A DNA stretch of 64,000 bases from Microbispora rosea subsp. aerata (GCF_014647835.1 NZ_BMPY01000015.1:62001-126000); one strand, 5' to 3'; counted from the first letter of the stretch, positions 8,885 to 18,252 are shown. Notes: a model not told the origin generated them from the sequence alone. A program made the numbers and translations.

Positions 8885-9973
8885 TCACAGTTCGATTTCG
8901 ACTGGGCCGGCCGCTGCCGACACACAGGTCTGAATCATGTCGCCCGTCTCTCCGTGTACCTGGCCGGTCCGTACGTCACGTACCTGACCTGAGCGAAGGC
9001 GGGCGACGCATCGGTAGCAGATGCCCATGCGGCAGCCGCTCGGCATGAGCACCCCCGCGCTCTCGCCGACCGCCAGCAACGGCGTTCCGCCGTCGGCCTC
9101 GGTTTCTCGGCCGCTCCTGGTGAAACGGACACGTCCCCCCGAACCCGCTGCCGCCGCCGGCGCCAGACTGAAGCGCTCGACATGGAGCCCGTCCGCGGGC
9201 CCGGTCCAGCGCGCCGCGATGTCGTCGAGCATCGCGGGCGGTCCGCACACCCATAGAGACCGCTCGGTCCAGTCCGGGCAAAGCCGGGCCAGATCCGCGG
9301 GCCTCAGCCGTCCTTCAGCGCGCGTGTGCCGCTCGTGCAGCCGCAGCCGGGAGTGTCGCGCGGCCAGGCTCCGGAGTCGTCGGCCGAAGATGACGTCGTC
9401 GGGTGTCGGTGCCGAGTGGACCAGCACGATGTCCGGTCCATCCACATCGTCCAGACGCAGGCCGTCCAGCATCGCCATCACCGGGGTGATGCCGCTCCCG
9501 GCGGTGACGAACAGCAGACGCGGCGGTGGTGGCTCCGGGAGGACGAACGCTCCCTCGGGCCGTCCCAGCCTGAGCACCGTCCCCACCACTGTGTGCCGTA
9601 CCAGGTGGTTGGAGACGAGCCCGCCCCGCACCGCCTTGACCGTGACGGTGACGCAGTCACCGGAGCTTCCCGGAGCCGACGACAGTGAGAAGGTGCGCCA
9701 GTGTCGCCGCCCGTCGATATCGACGCCGATCCGGACCCACTGGCCGGGACGATGTGTGATCCAGCCCCGACCAGGGCGGATCGTCAGGGTCGCCGCGTCG
9801 CTGGTTTCCGCGTGCACCGCCTCGACCCGGCCGCACAGCTCCCTTGTGGCCCAGAGCGGATTGATCAAGCTCAGGTAGTCCTCGGGAAGCAGCGGCGACG
9901 TCAGCCAGTGCGCGGCCGCCGACAGCCGCCGTAGGACCGTTGCAGGGGACGTGGATGCGCGTGTAAGGATCAC
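8885..9973 (-). CDS. Ferredoxin-NADP-type reductase with C-terminal 2Fe-2S domain
   Basis: 362 residues from GTG 9973. The order is an FAD-binding barrel (RTFSLSSAPG), an NAD(P)-binding domain (GSGITPVMAML, VCGPPAML) and a plant-type ferredoxin domain with CRMGICYRC and a fourth Cys (QTCVSA) at the end. It passes electrons from NAD(P)H through FAD and the iron-sulfur cluster to the desaturase encoded 11 bases downstream; the two form an operon. The ribosome site GGGAAGG is rather close to the GTG. Assignment of the reductase class is firm; the pairing is inferred from adjacency and from known desaturase systems. Confidence 0.87.
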   Translation of the reverse strand: MILTRASTSPATVLRRLSAAAHWLTSPLLPEDYLSLINPLWATRELCGRVEAVHAETSDAATLTIRPGRGWITHRPGQWVRIGVDIDGRRHWRTFSLSSAPGSSGDCVTVTVKAVRGGLVSNHLVRHTVVGTVLRLGRPEGAFVLPEPPPPRLLFVTAGSGITPVMAMLDGLRLDDVDGPDIVLVHSAPTPDDVIFGRRLRSLAARHSRLRLHERHTRAEGRLRPADLARLCPDWTERSLWVCGPPAMLDDIAARWTGPADGLHVERFSLAPAAAAGSGGRVRFTRSGRETEADGGTPLLAVGESAGVLMPSGCRMGICYRCVARLRSGQVRDVRTGQVHGETGDMIQTCVSAAAGPVEIEL

Positions 9974-10281
9974 GGAGCCTTCCCGAGAGTCGGGCGACAG
10001 CGAGGACCCAGGCCACGAAGGGTCATCCACACCGACAGATACCCGGTGGTCACGTTCGGCATCCGCAGGCCGGGGCCAGGATGAGGCAGAAAAACGGTCC
10101 AGACCTGATAACGGCCTGGTAGGGGCCCGGTCCCGGTGCACGGACCTGCGACGCCATGCCGGCAAGAGTCCTGCGGAAAGCGGGAGGCCGTAGTGGACGT
10201 CATCGCCGACATCCGGCTACGCCCCGTGCATCGCGGGCATACCGCGTGGACAGGCCCCGTCCTCAATCCAAGGAGGGCCGT
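9974..10281. other. Divergent intergenic region, promoters only
   Basis: 308 bp between the reductase start and a small plus-strand gene. It must hold both promoters. I see no clear operator palindrome and no convincing gene on either strand. Confidence 0.4.
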
Positions 10282-10533
10282 ATGACCATGGACGCTCCCT
10301 CGGGATTGCTCTACCTACTGAGCGTTGGCAAGGAGAAGGAACTGATTCTTCGCGTGCACGGCGCGATGCCCGGAGTCGAAATACTCGCCGGCTGGATGGA
10401 GCAGGGCACTGTGGTGTCTCTGCAGATTTCCCACGAGGGCCAGCCGGGGACATTCACCTACGTGGTCAACTTCAGGCACGTGGTGGCAGCTCGCTTCGCT
10501 CCCTACGCGTCGACACGGATCAGCAGCTTCTGA
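10282..10533 (+). CDS. Small beta-rich protein of unknown function
   Basis: 83 residues from ATG 10282, seven bases after a strong AAGGAGGG site (a second ATG two codons later is possible). There is no signal peptide or cysteine. Alternating hydrophobic residues (LYLLSVG, LILRVHG, VVSLQISHEG, FTYVVNFRHVVAARF) suggest a compact beta sheet. I do not recognise a family. It is followed 90 bp later by a small membrane protein on the same strand, which may be co-transcribed. Confidence 0.6.
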   Translation: MTMDAPSGLLYLLSVGKEKELILRVHGAMPGVEILAGWMEQGTVVSLQISHEGQPGTFTYVVNFRHVVAARFAPYASTRISSF

Positions 10534-10622
10534 CCCGTATGAACGCGGAGTTTGTGGTGACGTATGCTTCGACTATCCATCGCCGCCCCTCCGAACTCTG
10601 TTGAGCCGAAGGAGCCGCCGCA

Positions 10623-11036
10623 GTGTCCAGCTCGACCACGGAAAGAAGCCCGGAGAATTCTCCGGCCGCGGATCCGCGTAGCGAGCCCGCTCCGTTTCTT
10701 TTCACCGTGGGAGCGATGACGGTTACGGCGGCCGCGATCGTGCTTTTCTACGCGTTCACCAGCTATCCGGGCCCGATTACGTCCCGGATCCCACCGTTGA
10801 TAATGTTCGGGCCGCTCGTCTGGGTGGGGTACGAAGTGATGACCACTCTGTGGTGGAAACGCTGGTGGGCGATCGCCCCCGCGGCGGTGGCCGGGCTGGG
10901 CGTCTTCTTCCTGCTGCGCGCACTCATCGAGGCGTCGTTCGCCACGTCGGTCGCGTGCGTCGTCGGCTGGGCGGCGTTCGCCGTGGTCTTCGCGCTCGGC
11001 ACCCGCCTGCCGCGCATGTCGCCTTCCACCCCGTGA
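10623..11036 (+). CDS. Small four-helix membrane protein
   Basis: 137 residues from GTG 10623 with AAGGAG about nine bases upstream. A hydrophilic N-terminal 25 residues is followed by four hydrophobic helices (about 27-46, 54-72, 79-98, 102-122). No catalytic motif or known family is recognised. It probably sits in the cytoplasmic membrane; function unknown. Confidence 0.6.
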   Translation: MSSSTTERSPENSPAADPRSEPAPFLFTVGAMTVTAAAIVLFYAFTSYPGPITSRIPPLIMFGPLVWVGYEVMTTLWWKRWWAIAPAAVAGLGVFFLLRALIEASFATSVACVVGWAAFAVVFALGTRLPRMSPSTP

Positions 11037-12073
11037 CCCGCCAACCGCGCTCCAGGCTCCGCCACTGCAGCATGACGCAACCGGGCAGGCTGGGCTGACG
11101 TGTGACCCCCTTGAACGCAGGGGAACGCGGCGCTTGGCGTTCCACAGCCCACATCGTCGTGAGGTGATGGGCGGGCACCATGCGGTGCGGCTCACCGAGG
11201 CCGACACTTGCCCCGTCGGCATCAACGACCACATGGAGGAGATAGAACCATCCTCCTGCAGTGGTCGGAGGCGATCAGTGCCATGCGAGGCGTTCTGCCG
11301 CCCGGTCAACTGCTGGAACTGGCTGATCCCTGCGTCTGCTCAGAGCCTCGTGGTTAGTGGCCCACGAGGACTCGCGACCCAACGTTTAGATGATCTATGC
11401 CGATCCGGCATAGTGATCGAGGGAGCCCTCTCAGGCGGTAACAGCACGTCGTGGTAGACGCGGCAGCGGGAGCTGACACCGGGATCACTGAACCGTTACG
11501 ACGGCTTATCCACTGTATCCCTGCGGTCTCTTGCATAGTCAGCCGCCAAGGCGCGTATCTTAGCTCTTGCCTAAGAGCAATAGCTGCATTGGATGCGGCA
11601 AGTCCTACGGCTGCCCCTTCGCGGGGTGGCCGTAGTTGCATATATGGGCCGTCACCTGAAAATCCAGGAGAAATCAGTACTGCTCGTGCTTCCGGCAGCA
11701 CTCAGTTGCTTCAGGGTACGTTGCTCGTACGGTGGCTCGCCGGACAGCGTGGCGGTGGCGGGGGAGAGGTGGCAGGACTGGGGATCTCGTCTGGTGCGAG
11801 CCGGACAGCGGCCCGATCGACTCGTGGCAGTGCCGGGAGCAGGGGATAGAGGCCCGGTGAACTGCCCGGGCTGCGGTGGGCTTTAGGTCGCCTGCTACTT
11901 CTCGACGGTCCGCCTGACTGGCTTTGGTGGCAGCGGAGACGCTGACCCGCGCGCGCAGGCGTAGGAGACCGGAGCCGACGTCGGCACGGGCCGTTTTCAG
12001 TGCCCTGCCGGTCCCCGGGATCGGCCGGCAGGGCTTCCCGCCCCACCGTGGCGTACGGCGTACGCGGGGCGGA
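11037..12073. other. 1-kb gap with no convincing gene, lower GC in the middle
   Basis: Open frames here are short, lack good ribosome sites and match no family I recognise. The segment 11480-11720 is less GC-rich than the surroundings and contains several strong hairpins (entered separately). An AGGAG-like site at 11234-11240 is followed by no plausible start. The region may contain a non-coding RNA or decayed DNA. Confidence 0.45.
11563..11701. other. Three closely spaced hairpins, possible structured RNA
   Basis: Hairpins at 11563-11578 (GCTCTT/AAGAGC, 4-nt loop), 11605-11635 (13-bp stem CTACGGCTGCCCC with two wobble pairs and a TTCGC loop) and 11686-11701 (GTGCT/AGCAC) occur within 140 bases in a gene-free, lower-GC stretch. 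The central one is far stronger than expected for random sequence. The strand and function are unknown. Confidence 0.4.
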
Positions 12074-13209
12074 TCAGGCGATGGTGGCCTTCCACCTCCC
12101 GCGTTGGAGGTGTATCACCCCATCCGGGGTAATCGTGACGTTCGCGCCGTACAGCGGCAGCGCGCCGTGCTGAAGCCAGTAGTCGCGAGCTTCGTCGAGC
12201 ACGTCCCACAGGCGGCGCGGCCCGCCCTGGTGCACTGTGGGCGGTTCCCGGCCGATCTGCTCGGCCCGTGCCCACGACCCGTCCTTGTGGACCATCAGCG
12301 CGATCCGGGCGTCACACCGGTCTCCCGGTAGTCGTGCTCGATGCCGGGAGCGAGGATCTCCACCATGGAGCGCAGCTCCCAGGCGTTCTGTTCGATGTCG
12401 ATGACGGGGAAGCGGCCGGTCCTGACCTCGTCGCCTTCGGCGGTGCGGGCGGTCTCCATCAGGTCGGACAGGCCCGGCGGGTAGTCGGCGCCGGTCCGCG
12501 TGCGCATGAACATCGCCCAATCGCGCTCTACGACCCCGACCGCGCCGCCGTCGTCGGTCTTGGTCGCCGACACGATGAGTGACGTACCCGAGATGGTCGT
12601 CGTGAGGCGACCACCGGGATTGAGCGCGGTCAGCCACGACGGCGGGATGGGCCGCACCGACACCATCGCCACGATCCGGTCGAACGTCCACCGCAGGTCG
12701 CCGGTCGCGTCGATCGACGCCACCCGGGGGTGGTGACCGGCCTCGGCCAGCCGCCGCGTGGCTATCGCGGTCACGTAGTCGTCGACATCGATGCTGGTGA
12801 CCAGCTCGTCGCCGAGCAGGTGGCACAGCAGGGCGGCGCCGTATCCGGAGCCGGTGCCGACGTCGAGCACGGCGTGCTTCTCCCCGATGCGGGCGTGCCG
12901 GTACATCTGCAGCACCAGCACCGGCAGCGTGGACGACGACGTAGGCCGGCCGGTGGGTTCGTCGGCCGTCGTGGCGTGGTCGGCGTGCAGGGTGCCGATT
13001 TTCGTGATGAGCGTCCGGTCCCGGTATGCCGCCTCCAGCCAGGCCGCCTCGTCGGACGGCCCGTGCCGTACCTTCCAGCGGCCGCCGGACCGCGCCCACC
13101 AGGCGGGCACGAACAGGTGGCGGGGCGTGGAGGCGACGGCGTCGCGCCACCTCGACCCTGGGTGAGTGACGCGGCCGGCGAGTGCGTACGCGTAGGGGCG
13201 CCAGTCCAT
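12074..13209 (-). pseudogene. Frameshifted PIMT-like (protein-isoaspartate-type) methyltransferase
   Basis: From ATG 13209 (MDWRPYAYAL) the frame has a PCMT-type fold with the SAM motif VLDVGTGSGYGAALL and the family's N-terminal RHLFVP segment. It then breaks near 12310: the first frame ends at 12295 in VTPGSR, while the next frame carries the natural continuation DARIALMVHKDGSW to a stop at 12074. Together they would make about 378 residues. Relatives with this N-terminal WRPYA extension are the methyltransferases of actinomycete ATP-grasp peptide (graspetide) systems, which form aspartimides; no ATP-grasp ligase or precursor is visible nearby. The break may be a true mutation or a sequencing error. 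Confidence 0.68.
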
Positions 13210-13317
13210 GACGGTCAGTCTGCTCTCGCCGCCCGCGTCCGGTCTCAGGTTTCCTGTACGCGCTGGCCATCCCATAGCTGGACGATCCCGACCTAGAGCG
13301 TGATATCCCACCGACAC

Positions 13318-13588
13318 ACTTGAGCACCGAGGGGGACGGGGATCAACAGGTCGCCGACCGTGAGTGCGCGTTCAGAGCATCGCCTGCCGAGATGTCCTTA
13401 CAGGTAGTCCCGCCAGAACGGTTGCATGCGGCTGCCGTGTCTCGATGTAGTCGAGCAGGCCGGTCCTGGTGCGGATCGCCGGGCGTTGTGGGGTGACTGA
13501 GTAGGCGAGTGCACAACTGCAACCAGAAATGCAACCGGGCAGGCCTCCGATCAACCGTGATTCGGGAGTCTGCCCAGCTTGTTAAGAG
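13318..13588. other. Spacer between methyltransferase and tRNA-Lys
   Basis: About 270 bp with no gene that I can support. No attachment-site duplication of the tRNA 3' end was found inside the window. Confidence 0.35.
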
Positions 13589-13660
13589 TGGGGCGCCAGG
13601 GACTCGAACCCTGAACCGACGGATTAAAAGTCCGCAGCTCTGCCATTGAGCTAGCACCCC
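13589..13660 (-). tRNA. tRNA-Lys(TTT)
   Basis: The minus strand begins GGGGTGCTAGCTCAATGG and folds as a cloverleaf: acceptor GGGGTGC/GCGCCCC with one G-U pair, anticodon loop CTTTTAA (anticodon TTT), T-arm with GGTTCGAGTCC. The discriminator is A and CCA is not encoded. Confidence 0.93.
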
Positions 13661-13831
13661 TTGGTCATGCCCCCCGGATCTCACCCAACGGTGTGATCCG
13701 CGGAACACTCCCCACAATGCAGGGTACAGAGAGTACCGCGTGTTCGGCGACGCCATTGTGCCGTCGCAGGTCGCGACCGGCCCCGTCGGGGTCCTCCCTT
13801 AGGGGCCGTGGCAGGGGCCGTGGCGCGGTCG

Positions 13832-14989
13832 TCAGCGGAAGGCGTCGAGGCCCGTGAGCGCCTTGCCCAGGGTGAGCAGGTGCACTTCCTGGGTGCCCTC
13901 GTACGTGAGCACGGACTCCAGGTTGGTCATGTGCCTGATGACGGGATACTCCAGTGTGACGCCGTTCGCCCCGAGCACCGTGCGCGCCTCGCGGGCGATG
14001 TCCAGCGCGGCCCGTACGTTGGCCAGCTTGCCGAAGCTGACCTGGGCGGGCTTCAGCTTCCCTGCGTCCTTGAGCCGGCCGAGGTGGAGCGCGGTGAGCC
14101 CGGCCTGGCCGAGCCGGACGGCCATCCAGGCCAGCTTCTCCTGCGTGAGCTGGAACGCGCCGATCGGCTTGCCGAACTGCACCCGCGTGGTGGCGTAGTC
14201 CACGGCCGCCTCCAGGCAGGCGCGGCCCGCCCCGACCACGCCCCACAGGATGCCGAACCGCGCCTCGGTGAGACACGACAGCGGGCCCTTCAGGCCCACG
14301 ACGCCCGGCAGGACCGCGGAGGCGGGCAGCCGTACGTCGTCGAAGTACAGGGAGGCCGTGACCGAGGCGCGCAGCGACAGCTTGCGGTGGATCTCGGCGG
14401 CCGAGAAGCCGGGGGTCGAGGTGGGGACGACGAAGCCCCGGATGCCCTCGTCGGTCCGCGCCCACACGACGGCCACGTCGGCGATCGAGCCGTTGGTGAT
14501 CCACATCTTGGCGCCGTTCAGGATCCAGTCGCCGGACGGGTCCTGCTTGGCGGTGGTACGCATGCCGGCGGGGTCGGACCCGTGGTCGGGCTCGGTCAGG
14601 CCGAAGCAGCCGATGGCCTCACCGGACGCCAGGCGGGGCAGCCACTCCTCCTTCTGCTCGTCCGAGCCGTACTTCCAGATCGGGAACATCGCCAGCGATC
14701 CCTGCACGGACACGAACGACCGCAGCCCGGAGTCGCCCGCCTCCAGCTCCCGGCAGGCCACGCCGTACGAGACGGCGTCGAGCCCGGCGCAGCCGTACCC
14801 CTCCAGGTGCATGCCGAGCAGGCCGAGCGAGCCCAGGGCCGGGGCGAGTTCGCGGGCGGGGAACGTGCCCTGCTCGAACCATTCGCCGACATGAGGGAGG
14901 ACCTGGTCGGAGACGAGCTGCCTGACGGAGTCCCTGATCATGCGGTGCTCGGGGTCGAGCTGGTCGTCGAGTTCGAGGAGGTCGTCCAT
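13832..14989 (-). CDS. Glutaryl-CoA dehydrogenase-type acyl-CoA dehydrogenase
   Basis: 385 residues from ATG 14989 (MDDLLELDDQ), the normal length of the family. FAD/substrate motifs GCFGLTEPDHGSDP and MWITNGS are present, and the catalytic base is in the C-terminal LTYEGTQEVH segment, typical of glutaryl-CoA dehydrogenases rather than short-chain enzymes. It oxidises and decarboxylates glutaryl-CoA to crotonyl-CoA in lysine/tryptophan breakdown, passing electrons to ETF. It is a single gene, divergent from the PspC-domain gene; only 94 bases separate the two starts. Confidence 0.85.
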   Translation of the reverse strand: MDDLLELDDQLDPEHRMIRDSVRQLVSDQVLPHVGEWFEQGTFPARELAPALGSLGLLGMHLEGYGCAGLDAVSYGVACRELEAGDSGLRSFVSVQGSLAMFPIWKYGSDEQKEEWLPRLASGEAIGCFGLTEPDHGSDPAGMRTTAKQDPSGDWILNGAKMWITNGSIADVAVVWARTDEGIRGFVVPTSTPGFSAAEIHRKLSLRASVTASLYFDDVRLPASAVLPGVVGLKGPLSCLTEARFGILWGVVGAGRACLEAAVDYATTRVQFGKPIGAFQLTQEKLAWMAVRLGQAGLTALHLGRLKDAGKLKPAQVSFGKLANVRAALDIAREARTVLGANGVTLEYPVIRHMTNLESVLTYEGTQEVHLLTLGKALTGLDAFR

Positions 14990-15083
14990 GGCGCCAGGGT
15001 ATCCGGGCCCCCTCGGGGTAGGGCCAGGGGGAATCCCGATGTGCGCCCGACTCTCCGAGAGGCACTGTGGAGGCATGAACGAG

Positions 15084-15506
15084 ATGCACACCAACGGTTC
15101 GGTCAAGCAGCTCCGCCGCACTCGCAACGGCAGGATCATCGCCGGGGTGTGCTCGGGCATCTCCGAGTACACCGGCATCGACGCCAACATCCTGCGCCTC
15201 GGGCTCGCCGTCGCGAGCTTCTTCGGCGGCCTCGGGATCGGCGTCTACGCCGTCGCCTGGCTGCTCCTCCCCGAGGAGGGCAAGCGCACCTCCATCCTCC
15301 AGGACCTCATCGACAAGAACAAGGACGGCCGCGTCTGGCAGGACGCCAAGGCCAAGTGGGACAACGTCCAGCACGGCTGGAACCAGGGCCGCTCCACCGG
15401 CACCCCCTACCCCCCGCAGCCCCCGCAGGCCCCCGGCTATGAGCAGCACCCGTACGGCCGGGCCTCCGCCGACGGCCCCCAGCAGCACCAGGGGCCGCAG
15501 GGCTGA
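15084..15506 (+). CDS. PspC-domain membrane protein
   Basis: 140 residues from ATG 15084; an ATG at 15075 is too close to the GGAGG at 15069. The N-terminal half is a PspC domain (RRTRNGRIIAGVCSGISEYTGID followed by a glycine-rich helix ending WLLLPEEG). The C-terminal half is hydrophilic and Pro/Gln/Gly-rich (PYPPQPPQAPG). PspC proteins are membrane stress-response proteins; here it is alone, without pspA. It is convergent with the MFS gene, the two stops being one base apart. Confidence 0.82.
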   Translation: MHTNGSVKQLRRTRNGRIIAGVCSGISEYTGIDANILRLGLAVASFFGGLGIGVYAVAWLLLPEEGKRTSILQDLIDKNKDGRVWQDAKAKWDNVQHGWNQGRSTGTPYPPQPPQAPGYEQHPYGRASADGPQQHQGPQG

Positions 15507-15507
15507 C

Positions 15508-16797
15508 TCAGGTGGCGGCCCGGACCTTGGCGATGATCTCCCCGCGCGACTCGGTCCAGAGCACGGTGAGCACGGCCGCGCAGCACAGCCCGGCCACGCC
15601 CGCCAGCGTCACGACCGGCTCGGGACCGAGTCGCTGGGCGGCGGCGCCTCCGACGAGGATGCCGACGCCCTGGGCGGCCAGCAGCCCCGACTGCACCAGC
15701 CCGAACGCCGCGGCCCGCCCCGACGACGGGACGCACTGGACGAAGGCCGCGTTGGCCGCGAGCTGGTAGGCCCCGCCGATGCCCGACAGCACCCACAGGG
15801 CGAGCACGACCTCCAGCGGCGGCCGGACGACGCACGGCACGAGCGGCGCGCAGGTCAGCATGGCCAGCCACCCCATGCCCCGAAGCCGCCCCGACGGCGT
15901 GACGAACCGCCCGAAGAAGAACGCTCCGATCACCGTGCCCGTCGGCATCGCCGCCATCAGCAGGCCCGTGATCACCGGCACGGGCAGCCTCTCGTCGCCG
16001 AGCGCCGCGGCGTACGGCACCGCGATGCCCTCGGGGATCACGTAGAACCCGCAGAGCCAGGCGAACAGCACGAGCGTGCGCAGCCGCCGTTCGCCGAACA
16101 CCAGGCGGGCGCCGGACAGCGTCATCCGCCACATGGACGGCCGTTCGTCGTCCTCCCGCAGCGGCGCCGGGCGATGCCGCACCCCCGCCGCGATCACCAG
16201 GGCCGATCCGAGGAACGTCGCGCAGTCCAGCGCCAGCGCGCGGTACGGCCCGAGCATGGCGATGGCCGCGCCCCCGGCGGCGAACCCGAGCATCTGCACG
16301 GCCTGGTTGGTGACGTTCTGCAGGGCCGACCCCACGACGTACCGGTCGCCTTCCAGCACCTCGGGCAGCAGCGCCGCACGGGCGGCAGAGAACGGCGCGC
16401 CCAGCAGGACCACGCAGAAGACCAGCGCGCACAGCACCGGAAACGGTGTGACGGGCAGGGCCATCACGGCGAGCATCAGGGCGCGCAGCACGTCGCACCA
16501 GAGCATGACCCGCCTGCGCGGGTAGCGGTCGGCGAGCCCGGCCAGCAAAGGCCCGCCGAGGATGGGCGGCAGGTAGGTCAGCGCGTAGACCGTCGCCGTG
16601 GCCAGCGGCGACGCGGTCCGGCTGTAGACCAGCACCGCGAGCGCCACTTGGGCGAGCTGGTCGCCGAGCAGCGACATGCCCTGCCCGAGCCACAGAGCCC
16701 GGAACTCCGGGATCGCGGCGACCTCCCGGTACGTGGTGCGCACCTCGGGAGAACGGCGATGCCGGCCCGACAGCCTGCCTGGCTTGGTGGCCGACAT
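15508..16797 (-). CDS. MFS transporter (Enterobactin-exporter-like drug/efflux type)
   Basis: 429 residues from ATG 16797 with about 12 hydrophobic helices. The N-terminal EFRALWLGQGMSLLGDQLAQ and the cytoplasmic loop motif ADRYPRRRVM (motif A variant) are characteristic of the EntS-like MFS branch. It probably exports a small molecule using the proton gradient. No ligand can be assigned. It is transcribed away from the metallopeptidase spacer and stops one base from the PspC gene. Confidence 0.82.
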   Translation of the reverse strand: MSATKPGRLSGRHRRSPEVRTTYREVAAIPEFRALWLGQGMSLLGDQLAQVALAVLVYSRTASPLATATVYALTYLPPILGGPLLAGLADRYPRRRVMLWCDVLRALMLAVMALPVTPFPVLCALVFCVVLLGAPFSAARAALLPEVLEGDRYVVGSALQNVTNQAVQMLGFAAGGAAIAMLGPYRALALDCATFLGSALVIAAGVRHRPAPLREDDERPSMWRMTLSGARLVFGERRLRTLVLFAWLCGFYVIPEGIAVPYAAALGDERLPVPVITGLLMAAMPTGTVIGAFFFGRFVTPSGRLRGMGWLAMLTCAPLVPCVVRPPLEVVLALWVLSGIGGAYQLAANAAFVQCVPSSGRAAAFGLVQSGLLAAQGVGILVGGAAAQRLGPEPVVTLAGVAGLCCAAVLTVLWTESRGEIIAKVRAAT

Positions 16798-16983
16798 CTC
16801 ACGCAGCGGAGGTCGCTCCGCCGGCCGTGTCCGCCGGTGTCCGCCGCGGCGACTGGATCTTACAGTCCGTGGTCAGCATGTCACTAACAGTGCCCGCCGG
16901 AGATGACTTTTGCAACCCGCTGACGGTGCCGTTTTACCTGCCCAGCACGCCGATAACCGTCCTGACGAGGGGAAACGCCGCGG

Positions 16984-17325
16984 TCAATAGCCGAGCTCGT
17001 GCAGCCGGTCGTCGTCGATGCCGAAGTGATGGGCGATCTCGTGGACGACGGTGATGCGGACCTCCTCGACCACATCGTCCTCGGTCTCGCAGATCTCCAG
17101 CGTCGGGTTCCGGTAGATCTCGATCCGGTCGGGGAGCACCCCCGAATACCAGCCGCCCCGCTCGGTCAGCGGAATGCCGGTGTAGAGCCCGAGGAGCCCG
17201 GGCTCGGGCGGGTCGTCCACCACGACGACCACGACGTTGTCCATGACCTTGGCCAGATCCGGGGGGATCGTGTCGAGCGCCTCGGCCACGAGCTCTTCGA
17301 ACCTCTTCCGCGGGACGTCGATCAC
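16984..17325 (-). CDS. Minimal HExxH metallopeptidase family protein
   Basis: 113 residues, the usual length of the actinobacterial 'metallopeptidase family' proteins of the zincin type. The zinc motif is VVHEIAHHFGIDD near the C-terminus; a stretch VVVVVVDDPPEPGLLG is the core strand. There is no signal peptide, so it is cytoplasmic. Biological target unknown. A valine-only run of six residues is notable but normal for this family. Confidence 0.8.
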   Translation of the reverse strand: MIDVPRKRFEELVAEALDTIPPDLAKVMDNVVVVVVDDPPEPGLLGLYTGIPLTERGGWYSGVLPDRIEIYRNPTLEICETEDDVVEEVRITVVHEIAHHFGIDDDRLHELGY

Positions 17326-17337
17326 GGTCTCATCGTG

Positions 17338-17520
17338 TCATCGCGAGGCGGCCGTGCGGTAGCGCCGTACGGCGAGGGATGCGAACACGGCGGTGATCAG
17401 CGGCGACCGGCACACCGACGCCGTCACCGGATGCCGGAGGGGCCAGGAGACGGCGGCCGAGCCGGGGTTGCCGAACAGCTCCCTGGCGGCCGAGCACGCC
17501 TTCCGCATGGATCGCGGCAT
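17338..17520 (-). pseudogene. C-terminal stub of an ABC-2 exporter permease
   Basis: The 60-codon minus-strand frame reads ELFGNPGSAAVSWPLRHP and ends AVFASLAVRRYRTAASR, the exact style of the last helix and tail of DrrB-type ABC-2 permeases. The rest of the permease and its ATPase are missing. It lies divergently next to a TetR regulator and its operator, the usual layout of a TetR-controlled drug exporter, so the exporter has been deleted down to this stub. Confidence 0.6.
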
Positions 17521-17538
17521 TCCTTAGCGCGGTTGAAT

Positions 17539-17572
17539 TTAACGGCGTTAAGGATCTATTGAACGCCGTTAA
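17539..17572. promoter_or_regulatory. TetR-type operator
   Basis: TTAACGGCGTT (17539-17549) is perfectly repeated in inverse orientation as AACGCCGTTAA (17562-17572), with a 12-bp spacer. Each arm is itself nearly palindromic (TTAAC-GGC-GTTAA). It ends 12 bases before the TetR start, so it is likely an autoregulatory site that once also controlled the divergent exporter. Confidence 0.75.
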
Positions 17573-17583
17573 GCTGTCAAACC

Positions 17584-18219
17584 GTGGCACTCGAACGCGA
17601 CGTGATCGTCCGGACCGCCATCCGGCTCCTGGACGAGGTCGGGCTGGAGAAACTCACCCTGCGCAGGCTCGCGGCCGAGCTGGGCGTGCAGGCTCCCGCT
17701 CTCTACTGGCACTTCAGGAACAAACAGGAGCTCCTGGACGCGATGGCCGAGGCGATCTCCGCGCAGGAGCCGCCGCGGCCGCTCGCCGAGGGGGAGTCGT
17801 GGGAGGAGTGGCTGGCGGAGTGGTGCAGGAGCCGGCGCCGCGTGTTCATGTCACACCGCGACACCGCGCGCCTCACCGCCGGCACCCATCCCGGCACGGC
17901 CACGCTGCGCACCGCCGAGACCATCCTGGAGTCGCTGCGGCGCGCGGGCTTCACCCGTACGGAGGCCATGTGGGGGTTGAGCACGCTCGCGAACTTCCTC
18001 GGCGGGTTCGTGCTGGAGGAGCAGGCCGACCGGGAGAGGGGGTCGCTCGCCCCGCCCGCGCTGGAGGAGGCGTTGGAGAGCCTCGCGCCGTACCCGAACG
18101 TGCGCGCCGTCATGGCCGAGACCGGCGGCCCGCAGACGGACGCGTCCTTCGAGTTCGGCATCGGGCTGATCTTGTCCGGCATGAGGGCCCGCCTGGAGGA
18201 CCGGAAGAACGTTCGGTAA
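17584..18219 (+). CDS. TetR-family regulator with TetR_C-type ligand domain
   Basis: 211 residues from GTG 17584. The helix-turn-helix (residues about 20-45: LTLRRLAAELGVQAPALYWHFRNK) and the C-terminal domain resemble class-TetR repressors of antibiotic exporters. A strong inverted-repeat operator lies directly upstream. The natural target, a divergent ABC-2 exporter, survives only as a stub, so the regulator may now control only itself or distant genes. Confidence 0.85.
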   Translation: MALERDVIVRTAIRLLDEVGLEKLTLRRLAAELGVQAPALYWHFRNKQELLDAMAEAISAQEPPRPLAEGESWEEWLAEWCRSRRRVFMSHRDTARLTAGTHPGTATLRTAETILESLRRAGFTRTEAMWGLSTLANFLGGFVLEEQADRERGSLAPPALEEALESLAPYPNVRAVMAETGGPQTDASFEFGIGLILSGMRARLEDRKNVR

Positions 18220-18252
18220 CCGGAACACCGTTCTCCGGTAACAGGGCAGTGC

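Noticed and set aside
16878-17054. Plus-strand frame starting MSLTVPAGDDFCNP
   Set aside because: No ribosome site, overlaps the end of the metallopeptidase gene, and becomes Arg-rich shadow sequence.
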